The notes under the pieces were generated by a model. It had not been told where the DNA came from, did no database searches, and saw nothing but the letters and a program-made list of their open reading frames with translations. Shown piece after piece: positions 44,447-54,039 of a stretch of 55,254 bases of DNA (its first letter is position 1; each line of letters starts with the position of its first letter). Source of the stretch: Candidatus Cryptobacteroides choladohippi (GTDB lineage: Bacteria; Bacteroidota; Bacteroidia; Bacteroidales; UBA932); contig JAGHSF010000018.1 of the NCBI GenBank assembly GCA_018065985.1, positions 1-55,254 on the forward strand, in the 5' to 3' direction. The position numbers were made by a program, and so were the translations under genes.

Positions 44447-46399
44447 ATGAGACGTTTCTATTTGTTCGCAGTGGTAGTCCTTGTCCTGGCAGCATGCTCC
44501 GGTAATGGCAGGAGCGCCGCTGATTACCCTGAATGGGAATATGCCAGGATAAGGAAGGAACTGAAAAAGGGCTGGAACAGCTGGGATACCAGAAGTGTGT
44601 TCACGCAGGTATACTTCCCCGAACTTACGGGTGTGAAGCTCTCGATGCAGGATGCCGGCGGCAATGTGAACGATCAGATACGCGTAGGCAACCGTGACGA
44701 GGATGCCGTCCTCGTCCACCCTTATGACCACAGCTACGACGGCTTCTACAGCGAGGTCGACGCCAGCTGGCACGGTACGTCCGTCAAGCTGCGCTGTTCT
44801 GCCGAGGGCAAGCGCCTTGTCATGCTCGTGACACCTCTGGAAGAGGGTAATACCGGCCGTATGGTCATCAAGCCCGGTCAGATATGGGCTGGACAGAGGC
44901 TAGAGGCGGAGTACGACGTGGCGCCGGAGTACTTCGACCTTATCTCCATGCATGATACCGATGTGATACGCGGGCATGTGGTGGGCAGCGACTGCAGGTA
45001 TACCCTTACGGCTGAAGGTATATCCAACGGCCCGGGGGATGACCGCGGGAACAATGACGGTTATTATACCTGCCGTGCTGATGCTCCCGTGCTGGTCTAT
45101 ACCGGCGATGATATCACCGTTGAGGAGGCCGAGACCCTGCTTCAGGGCCGCAAGGAGGAATTCGAGCGTTCTGAACGCGAGAGGTGGGGCGACATGTACG
45201 ACATCCACCATGCAATGCAGACAGTGCTTGCCTGGGATACGGTGTACGATCCTGCAGACGCGGTGGTGGTGACTCCGGTGAGCCGCAACTGGAATGTGGG
45301 ATGGTCGAACACAAGCGCTGATCTCGGCGGATACGTGCTCTTTGACTGGGATACATATTTTGCCAGCGAGATGCTGAGCGTGGATAACCGCGAGCTTGCC
45401 ATCTGCAATGCCATCGAGATCACCATGGCGGTCGACAGATGCGGCTTCGTGCCTAATTTCACCTGCTCCAACGACAGGGTCTCATATGACCGCTCGCAGC
45501 CTCCCGTGGGTTCGCGTGCCGTCTGGAAGATATACGAGCGCTACGGCGACCGCTGGTTCCTTGAACTGCTGTATCCGCGCCTGCTGCGCTGGAATCTCTG
45601 GTGGCTTGACAATCGGCAGGCTGACGGCCTGCTGTGCTGGGGCTCGACCCCGAGCAATGGCGAGGACTACACCGATGCCCAGTGGGGAAGGGAGGTCTCC
45701 GTCCTGGAGTGCGGCCTGGACAATACCTATGTTTACGACAATGCCGGCTATTTCCCCGACAGGCACATAGTAAGCTATAATGACGTTGGCCTGAGCTCCA
45801 TGTATGTGATGGATTGCGAATATCTTGCGAAGATAGCAGCCGAGCTTGGCCGCCGCGGTGATGCCAGGGATCTGCTGGCCCGCGGCAGGAAGATGCGCGA
45901 CAGCATCCAGAGCCTCTGGAGCGAGGAGGACGGCATGTTCTTCTGCAAGGACCTCGAGACCGGGGAACTGGTCAAGAGGATGGATCCCACCAACTTCTAT
46001 CCCATGCTCTGCAATGCCGCAACCCCCGTACAGGCGAGGCGCATGATAGATGAGCATCTGCTGAACGAAGACGAGTTCTGGGGAGAGTGGGTCATTCCGT
46101 GCACGCCAAGGAACGCGCCCGAATTTGCCGACAATACCTATTGGCGCGGACGCATCTGGGGCCCGACCAACTTCCTGGTGTATCTGGGACTTCGCAATTA
46201 CGACTGTGCCGGCGTCCGGGCCATGCTTGCCGGGAAGTCTGCCAGCCTTCTCATGAAGGACTGGACCGCCAGGGGTTACATCTTCGAGAACTGGAACTCG
46301 GTTACCGGCGAGGGCGACGACGTCGAGAATTCCGACAAATTCTATCACTGGGGCGCCCTGCTCGGATACATCAGCCTGATGGAGAACGAAAAGCAATAG
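44447..46399 (+). CDS. GH63/MGH1-like glycoside hydrolase lipoprotein
   Basis: Exported glycosidase of 650 residues with lipobox-like Cys17 (LAAC). A beta-sandwich N-terminal domain (about 20-240) precedes an (alpha/alpha)6 barrel with FDWDTYFASEM (general acid region), RSQPPVGSRAVWKIYERYGD, DPTNFYPMLCNAATPVQARRMID and FENWNSVTGEGDD (general base region). This matches the GH63 alpha-glucosidase / mannosylglycerate hydrolase-like (MGH1) fold. The substrate is unknown. It starts 70 bp from the asnA start, divergently, and is followed 2 bp later by the MalY/PatB-type gene. Confidence 0.85.
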   Translation: MRRFYLFAVVVLVLAACSGNGRSAADYPEWEYARIRKELKKGWNSWDTRSVFTQVYFPELTGVKLSMQDAGGNVNDQIRVGNRDEDAVLVHPYDHSYDGFYSEVDASWHGTSVKLRCSAEGKRLVMLVTPLEEGNTGRMVIKPGQIWAGQRLEAEYDVAPEYFDLISMHDTDVIRGHVVGSDCRYTLTAEGISNGPGDDRGNNDGYYTCRADAPVLVYTGDDITVEEAETLLQGRKEEFERSERERWGDMYDIHHAMQTVLAWDTVYDPADAVVVTPVSRNWNVGWSNTSADLGGYVLFDWDTYFASEMLSVDNRELAICNAIEITMAVDRCGFVPNFTCSNDRVSYDRSQPPVGSRAVWKIYERYGDRWFLELLYPRLLRWNLWWLDNRQADGLLCWGSTPSNGEDYTDAQWGREVSVLECGLDNTYVYDNAGYFPDRHIVSYNDVGLSSMYVMDCEYLAKIAAELGRRGDARDLLARGRKMRDSIQSLWSEEDGMFFCKDLETGELVKRMDPTNFYPMLCNAATPVQARRMIDEHLLNEDEFWGEWVIPCTPRNAPEFADNTYWRGRIWGPTNFLVYLGLRNYDCAGVRAMLAGKSASLLMKDWTARGYIFENWNSVTGEGDDVENSDKFYHWGALLGYISLMENEKQ

Positions 46400-46401
46400 C
46401 C

Positions 46402-47571
46402 ATGAAATACGATTTCGACGAAATGATCGACCGCAGGGGGACCGGCTGCGTCAAGTTCGACAAGGCCCCGAAGGGGCTGATTCCCCTCTGGGTGGCAGAC
46501 ATGGACTTCCGCACCCCCGACTTCGTCATGGACGCCATACGCCGCAGACTCGACTGTCCGATTCTGGGTTATCCCTTCATTCCGAAGGACTATTTCCCCA
46601 CCATAGCCCGCTGGGTGCGCAACCTGCACGGCTGGGAGGTGGATCCTGACTGGATGTGCTTTGTGCCCGGCATCGTCAAGGGCATCGGTCTTGCCGAGTG
46701 CGCCTTCCTTGCCCGGGGGAGCAAGGTCATCATACAGCCGCCTGTCTATCATCCTTTCCGCATAGTCTCTCAGAAGAACGGAATGGAGGTGCTGTACGCT
46801 CCGCTGAAGCCCGTTGAGGAGAAGGGGAGGCTGATTGGCTATGAGATGGACTTCGATGCTCTCGAACGGTGCATCGATGCTGGTGGCAAGGTGCTGATCC
46901 TGAGCAATCCGCAGAATCCGGCCGGAATATGCTGGAGCCGCGCAACGCTGGAGCGCCTCTCCGAGATCACCTCTGAGCGCGGTGTGCTTGTGGTGTCGGA
47001 TGAGATTCATGCCGAGATGGCCCACAAGGGCTTCAGGCACGTGCCTTACGCCAGCGTGAGCGAGGCGGCTGCGATGAACAGCATCACCTTCATGGCACCC
47101 AGCAAGACCTTCAACATCGCCGGAGTGGTGAGCTCCTACGCAATCATCCCCAACCCTGAAATCAGGCAGAGGTTCTTTGCGTTCATGGATGCAAACGAAC
47201 TCGACTATCCTTCGATATTCTCGATAGAGGCCACCCTGGCCGCATACCGCAAAGGTGCCGCATGGCGCAGGCAGATGCTGCGCTACGTCGAGGGCAACAT
47301 CGCCTTCGTGGATGCGTACCTGCGCCGCAACATCCCTCAGGTCAAGGCCCTGCTGCCGCAGGCGTCGTTCCTTATGTGGCTCGACTGCCGCGAGCTCGGC
47401 ATGAGTCAGAAGAACCTCATGTACTTTCTCAAGCGCAAGGCCGGGCTGTACCTGAACGACGGCTCGATGTTCGGAGACGAGGGCATCGGCTTCGTGCGCC
47501 TCAACGTCGGCTGCCCCCGCAGCGTGCTCTCGCAGGCACTTGAGCAGCTGAGGTCGGCATTCACTGAGTGA
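46402..47571 (+). CDS. MalY/PatB-type pyridoxal-phosphate lyase
   Basis: Fold-type I PLP enzyme of 389 residues, best matching the MalY/PatB cystathionine beta-lyase group. The PLP lysine is Lys235 in APSKTFNIAG. Other blocks are IPLWVADMDFRTP, QPPVYHPFR, LSNPQNPAGICWS (NPQNP) and VVSDEIHAEM. Members cleave C-S bonds of cystathionine or act on sulfur amino acids; MalY also modulates a maltose regulator in enterobacteria, so regulatory use is possible. It lies 2 bp downstream of the glycosidase and before an AraC regulator. Confidence 0.85.
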   Translation: MKYDFDEMIDRRGTGCVKFDKAPKGLIPLWVADMDFRTPDFVMDAIRRRLDCPILGYPFIPKDYFPTIARWVRNLHGWEVDPDWMCFVPGIVKGIGLAECAFLARGSKVIIQPPVYHPFRIVSQKNGMEVLYAPLKPVEEKGRLIGYEMDFDALERCIDAGGKVLILSNPQNPAGICWSRATLERLSEITSERGVLVVSDEIHAEMAHKGFRHVPYASVSEAAAMNSITFMAPSKTFNIAGVVSSYAIIPNPEIRQRFFAFMDANELDYPSIFSIEATLAAYRKGAAWRRQMLRYVEGNIAFVDAYLRRNIPQVKALLPQASFLMWLDCRELGMSQKNLMYFLKRKAGLYLNDGSMFGDEGIGFVRLNVGCPRSVLSQALEQLRSAFTE

Positions 47572-47593
47572 AGCTGAAGTAACATATCAGACA

Positions 47594-48478
47594 ATGAAAC
47601 GCAATATCAAGAAAATCGACTACAAGGCCACCTTCGCCCAGACGGCTGCGGAGGACCACCGCATCGGCGACGACATCCTTCTGCTGGATGAGTTCGTCTT
47701 CGATCCCGTCTTGGAATATGAGTTCATCTCGGCGGGCAACACCTTCTTCGAGGTGCTGGAGGGCGGCGGCACAATATCGGTCAATGGCGTTTCTCACCGG
47801 GTTGAGGGCCATTGCCTCATTGTGTATTTCCAGGGCCAGGTGGTGCGCGCCAACATCAACAACAGCAACACGGTGCAGCGCGCTGCGGTGTTCTCTGACC
47901 GCTTCATGGAAGAGTTGTACCATGATTCGGTTAAGTTCAGCGACTTGCGCTCGTCTGTTCTGGTGAATCCGGTGATCCATATTGACGAGGCTTCGTCGGC
48001 GCGCCTCGAACTTTATGTGCAGACCCTGAGAGAAATTGCAAAGGACCCGGATGACGTCAACGGTCTGGTATCTGCCAAGTTTGAAACGCTCTCATTGTTC
48101 TATGGTCCTTTTGGAAAGTGCTTTCGCACAGGAGACAGCGCCGCGTCGTCGAGGAAGCCTCTTGTGTCTTCGGGATTCTTTTCGCTTCTCAAGGTACACT
48201 TCCGCACAGAACACATGCTGAGTTTCTATTCGGCGCAGCTCAACATATCCGACAGATACCTGTATGTGTGCGTCAAATCCACTACCGGCAAGGCCCCGAG
48301 CTACTGGATAGACTACTATATTTTGCAGGAAGCAAAAAAAATGCTGATCGAGAATGTCTTGTCTGTAAATCAGATTTCAGACAGACTGGGATTTGCCGGG
48401 CCTTCGCAATTTGGAAAGTTTTTCAGGAAGCATGAGAGCATGAGCGCCGTCGGGTATAGGAAAAGTTATTCCAATTAA
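47594..48478 (+). CDS. AraC family transcriptional regulator
   Basis: DNA-binding regulator of 294 residues with an N-terminal sensor domain (about 1-185) and a C-terminal double helix-turn-helix (about 190-290, INQISDRLGFAGPSQFGKFFRK-type motif at 248-270). It is paralogous to the regulator at 28949-29833: same length and matching WIDYYILQEAKKML/WIDFYLIGEAKRLL blocks. It follows the MalY/PatB-type gene by 22 bp and may control the GH63-like operon. The ligand is unknown. Confidence 0.9.
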   Translation: MKRNIKKIDYKATFAQTAAEDHRIGDDILLLDEFVFDPVLEYEFISAGNTFFEVLEGGGTISVNGVSHRVEGHCLIVYFQGQVVRANINNSNTVQRAAVFSDRFMEELYHDSVKFSDLRSSVLVNPVIHIDEASSARLELYVQTLREIAKDPDDVNGLVSAKFETLSLFYGPFGKCFRTGDSAASSRKPLVSSGFFSLLKVHFRTEHMLSFYSAQLNISDRYLYVCVKSTTGKAPSYWIDYYILQEAKKMLIENVLSVNQISDRLGFAGPSQFGKFFRKHESMSAVGYRKSYSN

Positions 48479-48547
48479 CGCCAAGAGTGTTCCAAGTCGT
48501 ATCACACCACTTCAATATTAAAAAAATTAAATATATATTTATTCCGA

Positions 48548-48581
48548 GCAAATCCTGGAGGTCTTCAATATCAGGGTTTGC
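48548..48581 (+). other. Hairpin in the 5' leader of ilvE
   Basis: GCAAATCCTG (48548-48557) pairs with CAGGGTTTGC (48572-48581), ten pairs with one G-U, around a 14-nt loop. It is 57 nt before the ilvE ATG. No leader peptide rich in Ile, Leu or Val codons was found, so the role of the hairpin is open. Confidence 0.4.
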
Positions 48582-48637
48582 CCGGGTTAGTAAGTGTTTT
48601 TAGCTGGTTGCTTTGAACCGGACCTAATTGTTACGCG

Positions 48638-49678
48638 ATGAAACAGAATTTAGATTGGAACAACCTCGGTTTTGAGGTCAGGGAAACGAATGCCGTCATT
48701 GTATCCAAATTCAAGGATGGAGTATGGTCGGAGCCTGAGGTTGTGAAAGACCTCAACATGGTTTTGAATGTTTATTCAGGCGTATTGCATTATGCAAACA
48801 GCTGCTTCGAGGGACTTAAGGCATTCCGCGGCGTGGACGGCAAGGTCCGTCTTTTCCGCCCGGATGAGAATGCACGCAGAATGCAGAGGGCCGGAGTCTT
48901 TCTTGACATGGCTTATCCCTCTGAGGAAATGTTCGTGAAGATGTGCCTCATGTGCGTGAAGGAGAACCTCGATTTCCTTCCCCCTTACGGTTACAATGCA
49001 TCGATGTACCTCAGACCCCTTCTGATCGGTTCCAATCCTCAGTTGAATCTGCTCACATCCACGGAAGTGACTTTCATCGTGATGGGCAACCCGGTGGGCA
49101 GCTACTCAGGTACTGCCTCTCTGACTCCTGTGAATGCGGTTATCTGCCGTGACTTTGACAGGGCTGCCCCGAACGGCACAGGTTCCTACAAGCTGAGCGC
49201 CAACTATGCGCCTTCTTTCAGGGCATACAACCGTGCCCACGCTGCAGGTTACAAGGAGATTCTCTTCACCGATTCTCTCACTCATACCAAGATTGACGAA
49301 TTCGGGTCTTCGAATTTCTTTGCCATCAAGGGCAATTCATACGTGACTCCGCTGTCGGATTCCGTGCTCCCGTCTATCACCAACAAGAGCCTCCAGCAGC
49401 TTGCAGCCGACTTTGGCATGAGGGTCGAGAAGAGGGTGGTGCCCGTGTCAGAGCTCGATGAGTTCAGCGAGGTCAATGCCTGCGGTACCGCAGTGGTCAT
49501 CACACCTATCTGGAACATTGTGGACAAGGCCACCATCGAGGACTCCGCAATCATCGGAAACCACGTCTTCGGGTCAAAGGAGGTATGCGGCAAGACCAGC
49601 GCCATGCTCTACAATACCATTCGTGGTATTCAGGACGGTACGGTCGAAGACGCCCATTCCTGGTGTATCACATTATAG
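48638..49678 (+). CDS. ilvE: Branched-chain amino acid aminotransferase
   Basis: PLP-dependent fold-type IV transaminase that converts the keto acids of Val, Leu and Ile with glutamate. The 346-residue protein has GVLHYANSCFEGLKAFRGVDGKVRLFRPDENARRM, the region GSYKLSANYAPSF with the PLP lysine (GSYK), and EFGSSNFFAI (EXGXXNXF-like) near the middle. It matches the larger BCAT type common in Bacteroidetes. It lies upstream of gdhA and glnN, so glutamate-consuming and -producing genes are grouped. Confidence 0.95.
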   Translation: MKQNLDWNNLGFEVRETNAVIVSKFKDGVWSEPEVVKDLNMVLNVYSGVLHYANSCFEGLKAFRGVDGKVRLFRPDENARRMQRAGVFLDMAYPSEEMFVKMCLMCVKENLDFLPPYGYNASMYLRPLLIGSNPQLNLLTSTEVTFIVMGNPVGSYSGTASLTPVNAVICRDFDRAAPNGTGSYKLSANYAPSFRAYNRAHAAGYKEILFTDSLTHTKIDEFGSSNFFAIKGNSYVTPLSDSVLPSITNKSLQQLAADFGMRVEKRVVPVSELDEFSEVNACGTAVVITPIWNIVDKATIEDSAIIGNHVFGSKEVCGKTSAMLYNTIRGIQDGTVEDAHSWCITL

Positions 49679-49710
49679 AAAGAGAAATAATTGTTTAATT
49701 GAAAAACAGT

Positions 49711-51066
49711 ATGACTAAGTTTGCAGAACAGTACGTCGAGAGCTTTATGACAAAGCTCATCGCGAAGAACCCTGGTGAGAGCGAGTTCCATCAGGCAGTC
49801 AGAGAGGTCCTGACCAGCGTCGCCCCTTATCTTGAGGCTTATCCTTATCTCCTTGACAACAAGATCATGGAAAGGATGGTCGAGCCTGAAAGGGTGATCA
49901 TGTTCCGTGTACCCTGGATGGATGACCGTGGAGAGATCCAGATCAACAGAGGCTACCGTGTTCAGATGAACAGCGCAATCGGCCCCTACAAGGGAGGTAT
50001 CCGTTTCCACAGCAGTGTGAACCTCAGCATCATGAAGTTCCTCGCGTTTGAGCAGACTTTCAAGAATTCCCTGACTACACTTCCCATGGGCGGTGCGAAG
50101 GGCGGTTCCGATTTCAGCCCCCGCGGCAAGTCTGATGCAGAGGTAATGAGGTTCTGCCAGAGCTTTATGACAGAACTCCAGAGGCATATCGGCCAGGACA
50201 CTGACGTACCTGCGGGAGACATCGGTGTCGGCGGACGCGAAGTCGGTTTCCTCTTCGGACAGTACAAGCGCCTGCGCGACGAGTTCACAGGAACTCTGAC
50301 CGGCAAGGGTCTCGCATGGGGCGGAAGTCTCCTTCGTCCTCAGGCTACTGGTTACGGTACCTGCTACTTTGCTCAGGAGATGCTCGCTACAAGAGGCAAG
50401 AGCTTCGAGGGCCAGACCGTAGTCATCTCCGGTGCCGGCAACGTTGCCCAGTATGCAGCCGAGAAGGCTATGCAGCTCGGTGCCAAGGTTGTGACACTGT
50501 CTGACTCCGACGGTTTCGTTTACGATCCTGACGGTCTCAACGAGGAGAAGATCGAGTACGTCAAGTACCTGAAGAATGCCATCCGTGGCCGTATCAGCGA
50601 ATACGCAAAGAAATATCCTACAGCTCAGTACTTCCCCGGCGAGCGCCCCTGGAAGATCAAGTGCGACATCGCAATGCCTTGCGCAACCCAGAACGAGCTC
50701 AACGGCGAGCAGGCAAGGGCTCTCGTTGCCAACGGATGCTACTGCGTCGCTGAAGGTGCCAACATGCCTTCTACACCTGAGGCTATCGCAATCTTCCAGG
50801 AGGCACGCATCCTCTACTCTCCCGGAAAGGCATCGAACGCCGGCGGCGTAGCTACCTCAGGCCTCGAGATGAGCCAGAACTCTATGCGTCAGAAGTGGAC
50901 AGCCGAGGAAGTGGATGCTCAGCTCCACAGAATCATGTCCGACATCCACGCCGCATGTCTCAAGTACGGCACCGAGGAAGATGGATACATCAACTACGTC
51001 AAGGGTGCAAACATTGCCGGCTTCATCAAAGTCGCAAACGCAATGGTTGACCAGGGACTTGTTTAA
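49711..51066 (+). CDS. gdhA: NADP-specific glutamate dehydrogenase
   Basis: Reversibly aminates 2-oxoglutarate with ammonia. The 451-residue protein has PMGGAKGGSDFSPRGKS (substrate-binding, with the catalytic lysine in the GGAKGGSDF block), PAGDIGVGGREVGFLFGQYK and the Rossmann GAGNVAQYAAEK motif. The TTG at 49699 is not a plausible start; the ATG at 49711 fits the family. Codon use is biased as in a highly expressed gene. Confidence 0.96.
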   Translation: MTKFAEQYVESFMTKLIAKNPGESEFHQAVREVLTSVAPYLEAYPYLLDNKIMERMVEPERVIMFRVPWMDDRGEIQINRGYRVQMNSAIGPYKGGIRFHSSVNLSIMKFLAFEQTFKNSLTTLPMGGAKGGSDFSPRGKSDAEVMRFCQSFMTELQRHIGQDTDVPAGDIGVGGREVGFLFGQYKRLRDEFTGTLTGKGLAWGGSLLRPQATGYGTCYFAQEMLATRGKSFEGQTVVISGAGNVAQYAAEKAMQLGAKVVTLSDSDGFVYDPDGLNEEKIEYVKYLKNAIRGRISEYAKKYPTAQYFPGERPWKIKCDIAMPCATQNELNGEQARALVANGCYCVAEGANMPSTPEAIAIFQEARILYSPGKASNAGGVATSGLEMSQNSMRQKWTAEEVDAQLHRIMSDIHAACLKYGTEEDGYINYVKGANIAGFIKVANAMVDQGLV

Positions 51067-51085
51067 TTGATTCACAATCCGTAAT

Positions 51086-54025
51086 ATGAAGGATTCGGCA
51101 ACTTTCATGGCGCGACGCATCCGCAACATTCTGCTGATATGCAACAGCTATGACGGTTTTCTGCTTGAAGAGGATGGAAGGATAGAGACTCAGATCAGAC
51201 AGGAATACATGGATCTGAGTCTCTCCAATCCACCCGAGATCCATCGTGTCGAAACGACGTCGGATGCTCTGGACATTCTCGCTGCCGGAGCGCGATTCGA
51301 CCTTATTCTGACGATGTATTATGTGGGCGAGATCAGCGTCTTCGATTTCGCCGCACAGGCAAAGTCCTACGACCGGGATGTGCCCATAGTGCTGCTTTCT
51401 TCATATTCGAGAGAGATATTCCGCAAGATCCAGGAGCAGGGAGATTGCGGAATTGACTATTATTTCTGCTGGGACAATTCCACCGACCTCATCATCGCCA
51501 TAATCAAGCTCATTGAAGACAGCTTCAATGCCGAGCATGACATTCTGGAATGCGGAGTGCAGGCGATCCTCCTCGTGGAGGACAACATGCGCTACTGCTC
51601 CACCTATCTTCCGGCGCTGTACAAGATCATCCTGCAGCAGAACAAGAGGTCGATCCAGGATGCGCTGAACGAGCAGGAGCAGATCCTCAGAAAGCGCTCT
51701 CGCCCCAAGGTGTTCATGGCTACCAATATGGACGACGCCATGGACCTGTATCACAAGTACAGAGACAACTTCCTGGGCATCATCTCCGACGTCGGCTTTG
51801 TGATTCACAAGGGCGACAAGAGCTCCGACGAGAAGATTGATGCAGGTGTCGACTTCTGCAAGTACGTCAAGAAGGAGAATCCCAGGATGGCATTCCTGAT
51901 GCAGTCGTCGCAGCAGAGCATGAAGGCGGTGGCTGACCAGTTGGGCGTGGGGTTCCTGCGCAAGTCATCCAGCATGCTCCATCAGGAACTGGGGGAGTAC
52001 CTCGAGAGGGAGTTCGGATTCGGAGACTTTGTCATCTTTGACTCTGCCACCGGCAAGGAAGTGGCGAGGGCAAAGGACCTGTTCGAGTTTGAGAACGTTC
52101 TGAAGACCATTCCTCAGGATGCCTTTAACCGTCTTACCGAGAACAACTATCTTTCAAAGTGGCTGTATGCACGCGGCCTGTTCAAACTGGGCAAGAAAAT
52201 TGCCGTTATCCGCTCTGAGAATTTCACCGACATCGAGGTGCACCGCGCCTATGTCATCGACATAATTCACGATTTCCGCATCTCGCAGGCGCAGGGTGTT
52301 GTGGCTGCCTACAATCCCGACACCTTCAACGACGCCATATGGTTCTCAAGAATAGGCTCGGGCTCTCTTGGCGGAAAAGCCAGAGGCCTTGCGTTCCTGA
52401 ACCATATCCTTCAGAAGTACCACCTCTACGACAAATGGGAGGGGGTCAGGGTCATGGTCCCGCGCACAATTGTAATAACCACCGAATACTTCGACAGATT
52501 CATTCAGGAGAATGGTCTGAAGTATGTCATAAATTCCGAGCCTGACGACTATGAGGTTCTCTCTGAGTTTGTTTCCTCAGCTATGCCCCGTGACTTGCGG
52601 GAGGCTCTGCGTCAGTTCATCAGCAATGTGCACAAGCCCTTGGCCGTAAGGTCGTCGTCAAAGCTCGAGGATTCATATCACCAGCCTTTTGCGGGTGTGT
52701 ATTCAACCTACATGATTCCCGATTCCGAGAATGAGGACCAGCGGCTCAGGATGCTGTGCAAGGCAGTCGCGAGCGTGTACGCCAGCGTCTATTTCTCTTC
52801 GGCCCGAAGCTACATCAAGGCTTCAGGCAACGTGATTTCTGAAGAGAAGATGGCCGTTGTTGTGCAAGAGGTCTGCGGAAGCGAGGATCAGGGCTATTTC
52901 TTCCCGACTCTTTCAGGCGTTGCCGCAAGCATCAACTCGTACCCCATAGGCTACGAGCAGCCCGAAGACGGTATCATGAAACTGGCCTATGGCCTGGGCA
53001 AGGCCGTGGTTGACGGCGAGCAGGTGCTCAGGTTCTCGCCCAGATACCCCAAGCACGTGCTTCAGACTTCCACCCCCGACCTCGCCATGAAGGAGACCCA
53101 GAACGTGATGTATGCCCTGAGTACGCGTGCCGACAAATTCAAGACATCCATCAACGATGCGGTCAATCTTGACAGGCTCAGTATAGTCGACTGCAACAAG
53201 TTCAAGTCATTCAAGCGCGTCGTGTCTACCTGGGACATGGCCGACATGCGTATGGTCGACTCTGCGTTCCCTCAGGGACCGAAGTTCGTCACCTTTGCAC
53301 AGATGCTCAGATACAATACCTTCCCGGTTGCCGAGATAGGTGACACGCTGCTGCGCATCATAAAGGACGAGATGAAGAGCGATGTCGAGATAGAGTTCGC
53401 AGCCGACATCGCCGAAGACGGCACTTCAGTATTCTCTGTGCTGCAGGCCCGCCCGATCTCCATCGACTCCCGCTATGCGGAAGTCAACTGGAATGAAGTG
53501 GACTCCTCAGGAGCCTTCCTGGAATCCAACTGCGCCCTGGGCACAGGATGGATAGAGGGTGTGCGAGATATAGTATACCTCAAGCAGGACGCCTGGAATG
53601 TGTTGAAAACAAGGGAAATGGCCGCTCAGATCCGAGGAATCAACGCGCGCATGGCGAACGAACGGAGAGGCTACGTGCTCATTGGATTCGGCCGCTGGGG
53701 TACAAGCCAGGATTCACTTGGCGTGCCTGTGGTATGGGGCGACATTTCCGAAGCCCGTGCCATAGTGGAGTGCTCGCTTCCTGATTTCCAGGTAGACCCG
53801 AGTCAGGGAACGCATTTCTTCCAGAATCTCACGTCCTTCAATGTGGGTTATGTAAACGTCAATCCGTTTGCCAACAGGGATGACAGAATAGATTTCGCGG
53901 TGCTGGATGCGCTCGAGGCCGTCGAGGAGACCGAATACCTCCGTCACGTCTGCCTCCCTGAAGACCTTCTGCTGTGCATCGACGGAAAGACCAACCGCGC
54001 CATTATGAAAATTAACTCCAAATAG
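51086..54025 (+). CDS. PEP-synthase-like ATP-grasp protein with receiver domains
   Basis: A 979-residue cytoplasmic protein often annotated as PEP synthase in Bacteroidetes, but lacking the phospho-histidine and PEP/TIM-barrel parts. Residues 8-150 form a degenerate receiver-like domain (LILTMYY lacks the phospho-Asp). Residues 158-300 look like an intact receiver with acid pair Glu165/Asp166, phospho-Asp235 in GIISDVGF and a lysine in FLRKSSS. Residues 420-795 carry a PPDK_N ATP-grasp domain (IGSGSLGGKARGLAFLN, RSSSKLEDSYHQPFAGVYST, QARP). Residues 800-979 are a C-terminal domain seen in this subfamily (YVLIGFGRWGTSQDS). It sits between gdhA and glnN. The reaction is unknown. Confidence 0.78.
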   Translation: MKDSATFMARRIRNILLICNSYDGFLLEEDGRIETQIRQEYMDLSLSNPPEIHRVETTSDALDILAAGARFDLILTMYYVGEISVFDFAAQAKSYDRDVPIVLLSSYSREIFRKIQEQGDCGIDYYFCWDNSTDLIIAIIKLIEDSFNAEHDILECGVQAILLVEDNMRYCSTYLPALYKIILQQNKRSIQDALNEQEQILRKRSRPKVFMATNMDDAMDLYHKYRDNFLGIISDVGFVIHKGDKSSDEKIDAGVDFCKYVKKENPRMAFLMQSSQQSMKAVADQLGVGFLRKSSSMLHQELGEYLEREFGFGDFVIFDSATGKEVARAKDLFEFENVLKTIPQDAFNRLTENNYLSKWLYARGLFKLGKKIAVIRSENFTDIEVHRAYVIDIIHDFRISQAQGVVAAYNPDTFNDAIWFSRIGSGSLGGKARGLAFLNHILQKYHLYDKWEGVRVMVPRTIVITTEYFDRFIQENGLKYVINSEPDDYEVLSEFVSSAMPRDLREALRQFISNVHKPLAVRSSSKLEDSYHQPFAGVYSTYMIPDSENEDQRLRMLCKAVASVYASVYFSSARSYIKASGNVISEEKMAVVVQEVCGSEDQGYFFPTLSGVAASINSYPIGYEQPEDGIMKLAYGLGKAVVDGEQVLRFSPRYPKHVLQTSTPDLAMKETQNVMYALSTRADKFKTSINDAVNLDRLSIVDCNKFKSFKRVVSTWDMADMRMVDSAFPQGPKFVTFAQMLRYNTFPVAEIGDTLLRIIKDEMKSDVEIEFAADIAEDGTSVFSVLQARPISIDSRYAEVNWNEVDSSGAFLESNCALGTGWIEGVRDIVYLKQDAWNVLKTREMAAQIRGINARMANERRGYVLIGFGRWGTSQDSLGVPVVWGDISEARAIVECSLPDFQVDPSQGTHFFQNLTSFNVGYVNVNPFANRDDRIDFAVLDALEAVEETEYLRHVCLPEDLLLCIDGKTNRAIMKINSK

Positions 54026-54039
54026 ATAGTAGTATAATT

